A DNA stretch of 64,000 nucleotides from an uncultured Flavobacteriaceae bacterium (GTDB lineage: Bacteria > Bacteroidota > Bacteroidia > Flavobacteriales > Flavobacteriaceae): the NCBI GenBank assembly GCA_947494205.1, contig CANLUH010000001.1:186001-250000 (forward strand), given 5' to 3'. The position numbers and the translations under genes are program-made. The notes beneath the pieces are model-generated. The model ran no database searches and was not told the origin of the DNA. It saw only the letters and a list, made by a program, of their open reading frames with translations. This document shows positions 27,103 through 36,149 of the stretch, one piece after another. Every line of letters begins with the position of its first letter. The stretch's first letter is position 1.

Positions 27103-27792
27103 ATGAACACACAACACAAAACCACTATACTTTTAGCAGAAGACGAACCTGCTTTAGGCCAGATTATAAAAGAAAGTTTAGAAACCAGAAACTTTAACGT
27201 ACTACTTTGCAAAGATGGCGAGAAAGCACTGGCAACATACAAAAGCGAGCAACCAGAACTTTTAGTATTAGATGTTATGATGCCTAAAAAAGATGGTTTT
27301 ACATTAGCTAAAGATGTTAGAGCCATAGACAATAATATTCCTATTATATTTTTAACTGCAAAATCGCAAACACAAGATGTTGTAGAAGGCTTTACTATTG
27401 GCGGTAACGATTATTTAAAAAAGCCTTTTAGCATGGAAGAATTAATTGTGCGTATTAATAATTTATTGCAACGTACAGTCATTCAAAAAACGTCCGAAAT
27501 ACTAAAAATTAGTCATTTCACCTTCGATTTCCCAAAACAAACATTACAATACAAAAACGAAGAGACAAACCAATTAACCCATCGCGAAGCTCATTTATTA
27601 TTTCATCTTATTAAAAATAAAAATCAAGTATTAGACCGCTCTCTAATACTTACAAAACTATGGGGAAACGATGATTTTTTCAGCGCCAGAAGTATGGACG
27701 TATTTATAAGTAAGCTACGAAAAAAACTAAAACAAGACGATACTATACAAATAATTAATGTGCGTGGCTTTGGTTATAAATTAGTCTATTAA
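27103..27792 (+). CDS. OmpR/PhoB-type response regulator
   Basis: A 229-residue transcription factor. The receiver domain (residues 7-120) has the acidic pair ED (13-14), the phosphorylation site Asp57 (LLVLDVMMP), the Thr in FLTAK and the Lys in LKKPFS. The C-terminal winged helix (about 130-229) has LTHREAHLLFHLIKN and RSMDVFISKLRKKL, with VRGFGYKL at the end, typical for the family. It is paired with the kinase just upstream and presumably controls the divergent GLPGLI/barrel genes; that target assignment is inference from position. Confidence 0.94.
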   Translation: MNTQHKTTILLAEDEPALGQIIKESLETRNFNVLLCKDGEKALATYKSEQPELLVLDVMMPKKDGFTLAKDVRAIDNNIPIIFLTAKSQTQDVVEGFTIGGNDYLKKPFSMEELIVRINNLLQRTVIQKTSEILKISHFTFDFPKQTLQYKNEETNQLTHREAHLLFHLIKNKNQVLDRSLILTKLWGNDDFFSARSMDVFISKLRKKLKQDDTIQIINVRGFGYKLVY

Positions 27793-27857
27793 CTTAATAT
27801 TCTCACATCAAACTCAGATTATTAAAAATTGGTTTAGTTTTTGTAATTTGCCTAACC

Positions 27858-28634
27858 ATGAAAATTACATACATACTATTATTTGTAGCCTGTTTCGCTT
27901 TTAGCCAAGAAACACTAACAGTAGAACCCTTAGATAAAACCGCATTCTCTGGAGATAATATTGTTAGCGTAGATAATTTTAAAACTCAGTTTTACATTCA
28001 AGATAATACATTTATAGCTAAAAGAACACAAGGCGATTTAAAATACAGTAACATTCAACTTGGTAATATTAGCTCTATAAACACCTTTAATCCTTTAAAA
28101 ATAAATCTATTTTATAAAAACTTTAATACCGTTATCATTCTAGATAATAGATTAGCCGAAATCTATAAATTAGACTTTAACACCCTTACACCATACAAAA
28201 ACGTAACGCATATCTCTACAGGAAGCGACAATACACTATGGCTTTTTAATCAAGACACTCAAATTTTAGAACTCTTCGATTATAAAATAAATAAAACAAG
28301 AGCCGTTACACTACCGATAAAAAGTAAAGTACTAGACATAGCGAGTAATTATAACAATTGTTGGTTGCTTACCAAAGACTATTTATATGCATACAATTAT
28401 TTTGGAAGTCTATTATATAAAATAGAAAACGACGGATTCACAACATTAAAGGAAAACAACGACAATCTCGTTTTACAAAAAGACAACAGCCTATTTTATC
28501 GCGATAGAGACACCAATAACATAATCCCTATTTCGCATCCTAATTTGTTAATAAAACAGTTTTTTGTAACCAACGAAATCCTTTATATTTACGCCGATGA
28601 ATTTCTTCATCGCTACCAATTAAAAAAGAAATAA
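27858..28634 (+). CDS. Exported protein of unknown function, beta-propeller-like
   Basis: A 258-residue protein with a signal peptide (KITYILLFVACFAFSQ). The mature part is built of short repeating strand-turn units with aromatic and Asn/Asp residues (HISTGSDNTLWLFNQD, NYNNCWLLTKDYLYAYNYFG), as in secreted beta-propellers; no family motif is recognised. It begins 65 bases after the response regulator and ends 2 bases before the deoxynucleoside kinase, so it is probably co-transcribed with the latter. A functional link is not evident. Confidence 0.65.
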   Translation: MKITYILLFVACFAFSQETLTVEPLDKTAFSGDNIVSVDNFKTQFYIQDNTFIAKRTQGDLKYSNIQLGNISSINTFNPLKINLFYKNFNTVIILDNRLAEIYKLDFNTLTPYKNVTHISTGSDNTLWLFNQDTQILELFDYKINKTRAVTLPIKSKVLDIASNYNNCWLLTKDYLYAYNYFGSLLYKIENDGFTTLKENNDNLVLQKDNSLFYRDRDTNNIIPISHPNLLIKQFFVTNEILYIYADEFLHRYQLKKK

Positions 28635-28636
28635 AT

Positions 28637-29251
28637 ATGCACGTTGCCATTGCCGGAAATATAGGAGCAGGAAAAACTACGCTTACTAAACTATTAGCAA
28701 AACACTATAACTGGGAAGCTCAATTAGAAGATGTAGTAGACAATCCTTACTTAGATGATTTCTACAACCAAATGGAACGTTGGAGTTTTAACCTACAAGT
28801 TTATTTCTTAAACAGTCGTTTTCGTCAAGTATCACAAATACGAGAAAGCGGAAAAGACATTATACAAGACCGTACTATTTACGAAGATGCGCATATTTTT
28901 GCACCCAATCTTCATGCTATGGGTTTAATGACAAATCGCGACTTCGAAAACTATAAATCACTTTTCGATTTAATGGAAGGGTTTGTACAAGGACCAGACT
29001 TATTAATTTATTTACGTAGCTCTATTTCTAATTTAGTCTCACAAATTCATAAACGTGGACGCGATTACGAGAACTCCATAAGTATCGATTATTTAAGTCG
29101 TTTAAACGAACGTTACGAAGCTTGGATTACTGGCTATAACAAAGGCAATTTACTTATTATAGATGTAGATAATTTAGACTTTGTTTCTAATCCAGAAGAC
29201 TTAGGAAGCATTATTAATAGAATCGATGCCGAAATTAACGGACTCTTCTAA
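28637..29251 (+). CDS. Deoxynucleoside kinase
   Basis: Phosphorylates deoxynucleosides for salvage in the cytoplasm. The 204-residue protein has the P-loop GNIGAGKTT (residues 7-15), the substrate-binding ERWSFNLQVYFLNSRF, the DRTIYEDAHIFA motif with the catalytic-region Asp-Arg, and a lid region rich in Arg (HKRGRDYENSI). This matches the dGK/dAK/dNK family of Bacteroidota. It fits with the nucleoside transporter, thyA and DHFR genes elsewhere in this window. An intergenic hairpin element follows. Confidence 0.93.
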   Translation: MHVAIAGNIGAGKTTLTKLLAKHYNWEAQLEDVVDNPYLDDFYNQMERWSFNLQVYFLNSRFRQVSQIRESGKDIIQDRTIYEDAHIFAPNLHAMGLMTNRDFENYKSLFDLMEGFVQGPDLLIYLRSSISNLVSQIHKRGRDYENSISIDYLSRLNERYEAWITGYNKGNLLIIDVDNLDFVSNPEDLGSIINRIDAEINGLF

Positions 29252-29257
29252 ACATTA

Positions 29258-29420
29258 CACTATTATTTGGGCGTTACCACAAGGGTCACGCTATCCACTA
29301 TATCTTTTTTGTGCATAAGCGCACACAAAAAAGGATACCGCTACAACTACGAAGCAATCACGATTTCTTTCTAAATAATATAGATGAGTAATCGCTAACG
29401 CAGTACTTAGTATAATAGTG
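29258..29420 (+). repeat. Dispersed intergenic hairpin element, copy 2
   Basis: It starts GGGCG at 29269, then GTCACGCTATCCACTATATC with TTTT (29285-29308), a TTTTTTGTG/CACAAAAAA hairpin, then AAAAGGATACCGCTAC (29329-29344). The blocks match copy 1 at 13005-13126 (opposite strand). The region is bracketed by a 9-base inverted repeat, CACTATTAT (29258-29266) and ATAATAGTG (29412-29420). Confidence 0.8.
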
Positions 29421-29428
29421 CATACATT

Positions 29429-30433
29429 TTATTTTATAAAGCCACTGTTTCTAGCATGTGCAATAGCCTGCTCGCTATTCTCCACCAATAACGCAGGTGT
29501 TGTTTTATAATTATCTAACAAACCTTTAACCCTAATAATTTTCTTTTTATGGTTAACGCTTCTTAAGTAAATAGCTTTAATTCTATCAGGAAACTGTTCT
29601 GCTATTTCAATATAAATATCTGGATCATGTTCGCCACTATCTCCAATTAATATAAACGATAAATCTGGATACGTTTTTAGCACATTTAAAATCTCTCTCT
29701 GTTTTCTTGGTTTTTCCGAGCTTGGTTTTCGTTTTAAAATATCTCCAAAACTCCTTAATAAAATGGGCCCTTTAGGAAAATCATTTTGTTTTAAAAACAA
29801 CTCTAAATATCTATACAAGTTCCATGGACTATGGCTTACGTAAAAAATAGGATTAATACTATTTTTAGAAACGCCACGATGTAACATTTGGTAAAACTTA
29901 GCAGCACCCTCAAGCGGTAATCTACTTTTTGCAGCCTTAAAAAAAGTATTAAATAATAAACGCCATTTTAAAGTAGAAGCAACACCGGTATACAATATAG
30001 TATCATCAATATCGCTAATAACACCAAACTCTGCTGCTTTCGAAGGAATTAAAACCTTAACAGGAAACTTATTATTATTCTGGATTTCTCTTTTTAAATT
30101 TAAATCACTGTATGCAATTTCACATGTTAACCAGCCTTCATTACACACATATTCCTTTAAATTTTCTAAGTCTGCTTTAACTTTAAAATAGCCTTTATAG
30201 TTTGTTTTCGTTTTAACAATACTACCGTTTGGCAATGTTATCTCCAATGGTGTATTTCTAACTTCATCACTCTCTAAACGTTTCCATGTATTTATTAAAA
30301 GTCTAAACCAGCTTTTATCTTCTAAATCTATAGATTCATCTTCTAAAGCTCTGCCTCTTAGGTAAAAATGCGCATCGCTTCCATAACTATTAAAAGTTAT
30401 AATTTGAAGAGGGTCTCTTTTAAAAATGGGCAT
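29429..30433 (-). CDS. App1-like phosphatidate phosphatase domain protein (DUF2183)
   Basis: A 334-residue protein with the HAD-like catalytic motif DIDDTIL (Asp141, Asp143) in the setting EFGVISDIDDTILYTG, followed by FYQMLHRG, FYVSHSPWNLY and LIGDSGEHDPDIY. This is the pattern of the App1 family, which in yeast dephosphorylates phosphatidate. The N-terminal about 130 residues form a beta-rich domain. No signal peptide is seen, so it is probably cytoplasmic. The lipid substrate is an inference from the yeast protein. Confidence 0.85.
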   Translation of the reverse strand: MPIFKRDPLQIITFNSYGSDAHFYLRGRALEDESIDLEDKSWFRLLINTWKRLESDEVRNTPLEITLPNGSIVKTKTNYKGYFKVKADLENLKEYVCNEGWLTCEIAYSDLNLKREIQNNNKFPVKVLIPSKAAEFGVISDIDDTILYTGVASTLKWRLLFNTFFKAAKSRLPLEGAAKFYQMLHRGVSKNSINPIFYVSHSPWNLYRYLELFLKQNDFPKGPILLRSFGDILKRKPSSEKPRKQREILNVLKTYPDLSFILIGDSGEHDPDIYIEIAEQFPDRIKAIYLRSVNHKKKIIRVKGLLDNYKTTPALLVENSEQAIAHARNSGFIK

Positions 30434-30590
30434 GCTCTTTTTTCAGTTTAAATAATAACTACTCTTTAAGTTTGTATAGCTAATTAATTATAAATCTATA
30501 TAAAAATAAGTCGCAAAACAATTTTCATCTTACACTTTTATTTCTAGTATATTTTAAATAATTTATGCTTTCTAAATTTAACTACTGTTT

Positions 30591-33071
30591 ATGCTCAATC
30601 TTTTAAAGAAAATACCTTCAACTCCCGCACCAATTTTTGTAACCTTAAACTTCAATTTAAAAGATTTAAAGTCAATTATAGAAACAACTATTCAGCTATT
30701 AAACAATACACATTATAAATGTACTATTGCTTCAAACAAACTTATTTTAGATTACAATATAAAGGAAGATAAAGAGACCATAAGCTCTAACAGACTTCAG
30801 TTTATAAAAAACGACAATGTTATTTATGTTACCGAAGAACAATCTACATTAGAGTTAGCCACATATAAAGAGACTAGCATCCCATCTAAGTCCGAAATAA
30901 AAAACAATAGTATTTTTAAAGCTATACAAGACCATATTTTAAATCTTCAAGATGATGATTTGTATGCTTTACATAATAGTAATGCATTAGCCTACGTTCA
31001 AAATCCAGATGCATTTACTAAAAATTATATTTTTCATCAATTACTACCTGATGAATATGTACTAAGTATCCTAAATATTAGTTCTATAACGTTTCAAGAT
31101 ACTGTAGAGCATTCAAAGGACACTATTTGGTATTTTGTATTAACATCTCATAGAGTTTTGCTTATTGGTAATAACAATACTGCTATGCAAACTATCGATA
31201 TTTCTAACGATAACTTGCTACTGCATGAAAAGAGAGGTAAAGATTTAATAGAATCTAAAACATTTTCTTTCTATACCGAATTTATGAACGACAGCCAGTA
31301 CGTTGCTATATTTCCTGCTGTACTAACCGAAGGGCAGCGTCTTTCAGTTTTTGCAGATTGTATTCTAAAGGACTCTAAAGCCAAAGCGAAGGTTTTAGAT
31401 TTAGCTTCAAAATGCTATGCTATTACATATAATACAACTTCAAATACTATTGATGATTTAAAGAGTAATTGCATTACGCATTTAAAGAGTTTTCAAATTA
31501 AGAAAGAAGATACCGAGGCTTTACTTTCAGTAATAAAAACCTTTAGCTCTAAGGCGTCTTTTGGCAATGATTTAATTCAAACCTGTATCGATTGGGATTT
31601 AAATTATAAAGAACAACACAAACTTTTTAATCTCTTACTAGATTTAAAAGACCAAATAGCCATTCAAAATTCTATAACTTTTTGCGATTATTTTAAACCT
31701 CTATTTTTAAAAGAAGAATCCAAAGCAGATGCTATATTCGAATTTAATTTAACCTACGGAAAACTTCTAGCTACAGCAGAGCGTTATGAAGATGCTATTT
31801 ACACATACAAAAGTATTTACGAGACCCTACCAGACGATAGTATTGCAGACTTGCTACCTACCGACACAACAAATATATTACAAGGTGAAGGCGGACAACA
31901 ATTAAAGATTATACTTTTGGAGTCTATTTTAAATTGGCAACAAAAACAAAACGTAAGTACTCGTGATACTGATTTAAAACTCGCGCAATTACAACCGCTT
32001 TTAAACAATAGATTACGTGCATTACATACTAATGATACGATTAAACAAAAAGCAATAATTATTGAGGAAACACTGTATTTTAAAGATTTAAAATATCATG
32101 ATTTAAAGTACACAAAGGCTAGTTATAACCGTTTAGTAAAAAATGAAATATTAAAAGATGTTGTACCTGAATGTTTTAAATATGCTACTGGTTTCTTCGA
32201 TTCTTTAAACGGTTATATTGCCTCTATTCAATCGCCTAATTATGATGCTGTTATTTCTTTTTCCGATAAACTAACTGCGACTAATTATCCTAATGTATAT
32301 AAAACAATAACAAACATGTGTTATGCACTTAGCATAGATACCCCTGAATGTTATATAGGACGCGCAAATTATTCTGATGCTATTATAGGTGTTGAAGGTA
32401 AACCGCCTTACTTAATTATTGGTGTTGATTTTATTGAAGCTGAAAGCTCTAAGCAGTTAAACACTAATGAACTTAAATTCTTAGTAGCTATAGAGTTAGC
32501 TCATATTTACTTTGAACATACCAAAATAACGTCTACAGATGTTTGGCGTGGTGCTGCTGAAAAAGGTTTTTCTTTTCTTACAACGGTATTAAGTATTATT
32601 CCATTTGCTGGTAGTATTGGTAATTTATTAGGGAACCTATCTAATGTAGATAAGTATGCTAAAATTATTAAAAATGTAGAAAAGGCTACCAATATTGCAG
32701 AAAAAGGACAAAATATTCTTGATGTTAGCGAAAAGCTAAATATTAATTTAATGGGAAGTAGCTCTAACGATGAAAACCAGTCGCAAAACTTACTAATTAC
32801 CTCTAGATTAATGGAAATTATAGCAGATAAGGTTGCGTTATTATTCTGTAATGATTTACAGGCTGCTATAAAAGGAATTATACTAAGTTATTCACCTCTT
32901 CAAAAAGAATTGGAAACCATAAAAAGTTATGGTTTGTACAATGTATTAGATCGTAAAAATGAAGATGGTAGTTTCCGCTACCAAGAGTTAATTATTAGAA
33001 TTAGAAGTTTATGTTCTTTTTATCTTTCGGATGCTTTTGAAGATTTAAAGAAGACTTTGTATCAAGTTTAG
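30591..33071 (+). CDS. Large protein of unknown function with a degenerate metallopeptidase-like motif
   Basis: I do not recognise this 826-residue protein. There is no signal peptide. The first about 370 residues are mixed; about 375-480 contain helix pairs like tetratricopeptide repeats (GKLLATAERYEDAIYTYKSIYE). Near residues 632-643 the sequence AIELAHIYFEH resembles the zinc site HExxH of M48-type peptidases, but the first His is Ile634, so catalysis looks lost. A glycine-containing hydrophobic stretch (about 662-690: GFSFLTTVLSIIPFAG) follows. It stands alone between a divergent phosphatase gene and a small lipoprotein gene. Confidence 0.55.
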   Translation: MLNLLKKIPSTPAPIFVTLNFNLKDLKSIIETTIQLLNNTHYKCTIASNKLILDYNIKEDKETISSNRLQFIKNDNVIYVTEEQSTLELATYKETSIPSKSEIKNNSIFKAIQDHILNLQDDDLYALHNSNALAYVQNPDAFTKNYIFHQLLPDEYVLSILNISSITFQDTVEHSKDTIWYFVLTSHRVLLIGNNNTAMQTIDISNDNLLLHEKRGKDLIESKTFSFYTEFMNDSQYVAIFPAVLTEGQRLSVFADCILKDSKAKAKVLDLASKCYAITYNTTSNTIDDLKSNCITHLKSFQIKKEDTEALLSVIKTFSSKASFGNDLIQTCIDWDLNYKEQHKLFNLLLDLKDQIAIQNSITFCDYFKPLFLKEESKADAIFEFNLTYGKLLATAERYEDAIYTYKSIYETLPDDSIADLLPTDTTNILQGEGGQQLKIILLESILNWQQKQNVSTRDTDLKLAQLQPLLNNRLRALHTNDTIKQKAIIIEETLYFKDLKYHDLKYTKASYNRLVKNEILKDVVPECFKYATGFFDSLNGYIASIQSPNYDAVISFSDKLTATNYPNVYKTITNMCYALSIDTPECYIGRANYSDAIIGVEGKPPYLIIGVDFIEAESSKQLNTNELKFLVAIELAHIYFEHTKITSTDVWRGAAEKGFSFLTTVLSIIPFAGSIGNLLGNLSNVDKYAKIIKNVEKATNIAEKGQNILDVSEKLNINLMGSSSNDENQSQNLLITSRLMEIIADKVALLFCNDLQAAIKGIILSYSPLQKELETIKSYGLYNVLDRKNEDGSFRYQELIIRIRSLCSFYLSDAFEDLKKTLYQV

Positions 33072-33119
33072 TGAATAAAAAACAAGTATATTATAGTTCG
33101 TACCAATTTGAGAACGGCA

Positions 33120-33593
33120 ATGAGAAAACCAATATTTTTAGCTTTAATTTTAGTAATTCTTTCTTGCCAAAGTAAGACATCTAAAAATATGGAATCGAAT
33201 ACTAAAATGGAAATTATCAAACCTAAAAAATTAGTGCTTAACGATACCATTGTTTATTTAAGTGGAGATAATGACTTAGCTCTAATAAAACTGACTTTAA
33301 TTCCAAATGGAACTTTTGATTTTTATATGAGTATTTATTCTGAACCTATGCAGGACTCTGAACCTGAATCTGACTTAATAAACTCAAACGGAACTTGGAA
33401 CGGAAATGAAAAAACTTTATCGCTAAACTTTGCGGAACGAAAAAAAGACACACTGAATTTAAATGACCTTTTTGACTCAAGTTATAAAGAAGGAAATGAA
33501 TTTAAAATTATTAATAAAAACACCATTGAGATAGACTATTCTTTGAATAAATTAAATATTTGGGGAATTAGTTGTCACAAATCTGAAAAATAA
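33120..33593 (+). CDS. Small lipoprotein of unknown function
   Basis: The start is set at ATG 33120, giving the lipoprotein signal RKPIFLALILVILSCQSK (lipobox Cys). The mature about 140 residues are polar, with beta-strand-like segments (TLIPNGTFDFYMSIYS, GTWNGNEKTLSLNF) reminiscent of small copper-resistance- or lipocalin-like folds; no family is recognised. It lies 48 bases after the 826-residue gene and may be co-transcribed with it. An extra in-frame start lies 12 bases upstream. Confidence 0.6.
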   Translation: MRKPIFLALILVILSCQSKTSKNMESNTKMEIIKPKKLVLNDTIVYLSGDNDLALIKLTLIPNGTFDFYMSIYSEPMQDSEPESDLINSNGTWNGNEKTLSLNFAERKKDTLNLNDLFDSSYKEGNEFKIINKNTIEIDYSLNKLNIWGISCHKSEK

Positions 33594-33758
33594 AAACTGG
33601 TAAAAAATTGCTACTTTTCCTGAACCAATTCTTGAATGGAAATTTGAGATTAAACTGAAAAAATAAAACAAGAATCTCTACTCACCCTAAATAATTACAA
33701 ATATTTACTATTTTAGTTGATTTAGTTAATATTTATAAACCATTGGATAATAATATAA

Positions 33759-35984
33759 ATGGAAAACACACCAAAAAAAGGTCTTCAGGGATTAATAGAA
33801 AATTGGCAAAGTGATTTAATTGCAGCGGTAAGTGTAGCTCTTATTGCTTTACCCCTTTCACTAGGTATTGCTTTAGCAGCTGGAGCCCCAGCAATGGCTG
33901 GTATCTTTTCAGCAATTGTTGGAGGTGTTGTCACCACTTTTTATCGAGGAGGGCACATATCTGTCAACGGTCCTGCAAAAGGCGTTATAGGCGTTATACT
34001 TTTAGGCATTGCATTAATGGATGATGGTTCGGGCCAAGCTTTTAATTATGTATTGGCGGCAGTGGTTGTTTCTGGTGCATTGCAAATGCTATTGGGACTA
34101 TTAAAGTTGGGGCGATTAGCAGATATCTTTCATAGCTCTGTAATTCACGGAATTTTGGCAGCCATCGGAATCATCATATTTGCAAAACAAATCCATGTTG
34201 CAATGGGTACACATTCAGATAGTCCGAACATTGTACAAAATCTTATCGATGCTGTTTTATACTTACCCCAAGCTAATCCTTTTGTATTAATTATTGCTTT
34301 AACTGGGTTACTTTTATTATTGTTTCAGTCTAAAATTAGTAATCGCTTTTTTCATCTTTTGCCTGCACCAATGTGGGTTATAGCCCTTTCTATACCTTTT
34401 GTCTATGGATTTAATTTCTTTGATCAACAAACACTTTCATTCTTTGGAAAAGCATACGAAGTAGGACCTCATCTATTGTTAGACATTCCCGATACTATTA
34501 CAGATTCGATAATGCACCCCAACTTTAGTAAAATTAATACATTAGAATTCTGGACTACCGTATTTTCCATTTTAATCATAACAAGTATTGAGTCTTTAGC
34601 CATAGCAAAGGCAGTAGACAAAATTGACCCTTACAAACGAAAGACAGATTTAAACAAAGATTTAACTGGTATTGGATTAAGCACAATGGCTGCTGGTTTA
34701 ATTGGAGGTTTACCAATCATTGCTGTAATTATTCGAAGTACTGTAAATATTCATAATGGTGCAAAAACAAAGTGGTCTAATATGTATCAAGGACTTTTAT
34801 TACTGCTTTTTATAGTGGTATTAAGCCCAATAATGAGACAGGTACCACTATGCGCTTTCGCTATTTTATTAGTATATACTGGGTTTAAGTTGGCATCACC
34901 TGCTGTTTTTAAACAAGTTTACAATCAAGGCACTGAGCAACTCATATTCTTCATTGCAACGATGATCTTAACCCTGTACACCAATTTATTAATTGGTTTA
35001 CTTGGCGGGTTATTATTGGCTCTAGTCTCACACATGTTATTGGCTAAGGTGCCCATCTCTCAATTTTTTAAAATGGTTTATAAATCACGTACAAAATTAA
35101 TAAAGCTATCGGATGATAGTTTCGATTTAAAAATTAGAGGGATTGCTAATTTTTTAGGCATTATAAAAATTGATAAACTGGTCGCTCAAATTCCTTCTGG
35201 AGCAGATGTTAATATTGATTTATCTGAAACCAGATTGGTAGGCATGACCTATATGGATTATTTGGTAGAATACTTAAAGACACAACGATCTACAGGCGGA
35301 AAAGTCTTTATAACTGGATTAGATTCGCATGTTTCATCATCTACGTATAATAAAGCTTTAAAAATTAGTTTAACCGGCTCTACTGATAAATTATCGCAAA
35401 GGCAAAAACGATTACGAAATTTAGCAACTGAGAAAGATTATCAATACGCGAGTCAAGTAGATTGGAATACGATTTATCTAAAAAAGTTTCACTTTTTTGA
35501 AATTAGACCTATTGAACGCAAATACAATTGCCTTAAAGGAACGTTTAAAGATTTAGATGTGTCTTGGGAGATTGCAGATGTCACATTCAATGAAGGCCAG
35601 GCTTTTACAGCCGAAACATTTAATACAACTCTAATGGTTTTAAAATTGAATAAACGAATACCCGTTTTCACCATGGAGAAGGAAGCCGTATTAGAAAAAA
35701 TATTTGACCGAGTGATGGCATTTACGGGTTATAAAGACATTGATTTTGCCATGTATCCAGATTTTTCTAAAAAGTTTCTACTTATGGGGAATAATGAATC
35801 TGAGATTCGTTCATTTTTTACAGATGAGATCATTAGATTTTTCGAAAACCATCAAATTTATCATTTAGAAAGTAATGGAGAGGCACTAATCATTTTTGAT
35901 AAAATTAAATTAGCACGTACAGACGAAACCATAGCTTTTATAGATTATGGTAAAGAATTGGCTACACTCTTAGATGCTAAATGA
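33759..35984 (+). CDS. SulP-family inorganic anion transporter with extended cytoplasmic tail
   Basis: A 741-residue membrane transporter for anions such as sulfate or bicarbonate. Residues about 15-425 form the membrane core, starting DLIAAVSVALIALPLSLGIALAAGAPAMAG and including GPAKGVIGVI. A STAS-like domain follows (about 470-540: VNIDLSETRLVGMTYMDYLVEYL). About 200 further residues beyond STAS are unusual in length and contain no recognised motif. The ion cannot be assigned from sequence; bicarbonate is common for SulP proteins in marine bacteria. It is monocistronic by position. Confidence 0.9.
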   Translation: MENTPKKGLQGLIENWQSDLIAAVSVALIALPLSLGIALAAGAPAMAGIFSAIVGGVVTTFYRGGHISVNGPAKGVIGVILLGIALMDDGSGQAFNYVLAAVVVSGALQMLLGLLKLGRLADIFHSSVIHGILAAIGIIIFAKQIHVAMGTHSDSPNIVQNLIDAVLYLPQANPFVLIIALTGLLLLLFQSKISNRFFHLLPAPMWVIALSIPFVYGFNFFDQQTLSFFGKAYEVGPHLLLDIPDTITDSIMHPNFSKINTLEFWTTVFSILIITSIESLAIAKAVDKIDPYKRKTDLNKDLTGIGLSTMAAGLIGGLPIIAVIIRSTVNIHNGAKTKWSNMYQGLLLLLFIVVLSPIMRQVPLCAFAILLVYTGFKLASPAVFKQVYNQGTEQLIFFIATMILTLYTNLLIGLLGGLLLALVSHMLLAKVPISQFFKMVYKSRTKLIKLSDDSFDLKIRGIANFLGIIKIDKLVAQIPSGADVNIDLSETRLVGMTYMDYLVEYLKTQRSTGGKVFITGLDSHVSSSTYNKALKISLTGSTDKLSQRQKRLRNLATEKDYQYASQVDWNTIYLKKFHFFEIRPIERKYNCLKGTFKDLDVSWEIADVTFNEGQAFTAETFNTTLMVLKLNKRIPVFTMEKEAVLEKIFDRVMAFTGYKDIDFAMYPDFSKKFLLMGNNESEIRSFFTDEIIRFFENHQIYHLESNGEALIIFDKIKLARTDETIAFIDYGKELATLLDAK

Positions 35985-36081
35985 TATAATAGAGTCTAAG
36001 AAGAGTACCTATAATCAATTTTGTAGCACAGATAGAGTGCATTTAATAAAAACTAAAATTAGCAATGTTGTTTGTTAAAAA

Positions 36082-36114
36082 AATAAAACCACGCCTATTC
36101 AGCGTGGTTTTATT
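36082..36114. terminator. Bidirectional terminator between the SulP and hppA genes
   Basis: A 13-bp perfect stem AATAAAACCACGC (36082-36094) with its complement (36102-36114) and a 7-base loop. Confidence 0.9.
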
Positions 36115-36149
36115 CTTATTAAAATGTATCTATTTTAAAACTAATTCTT

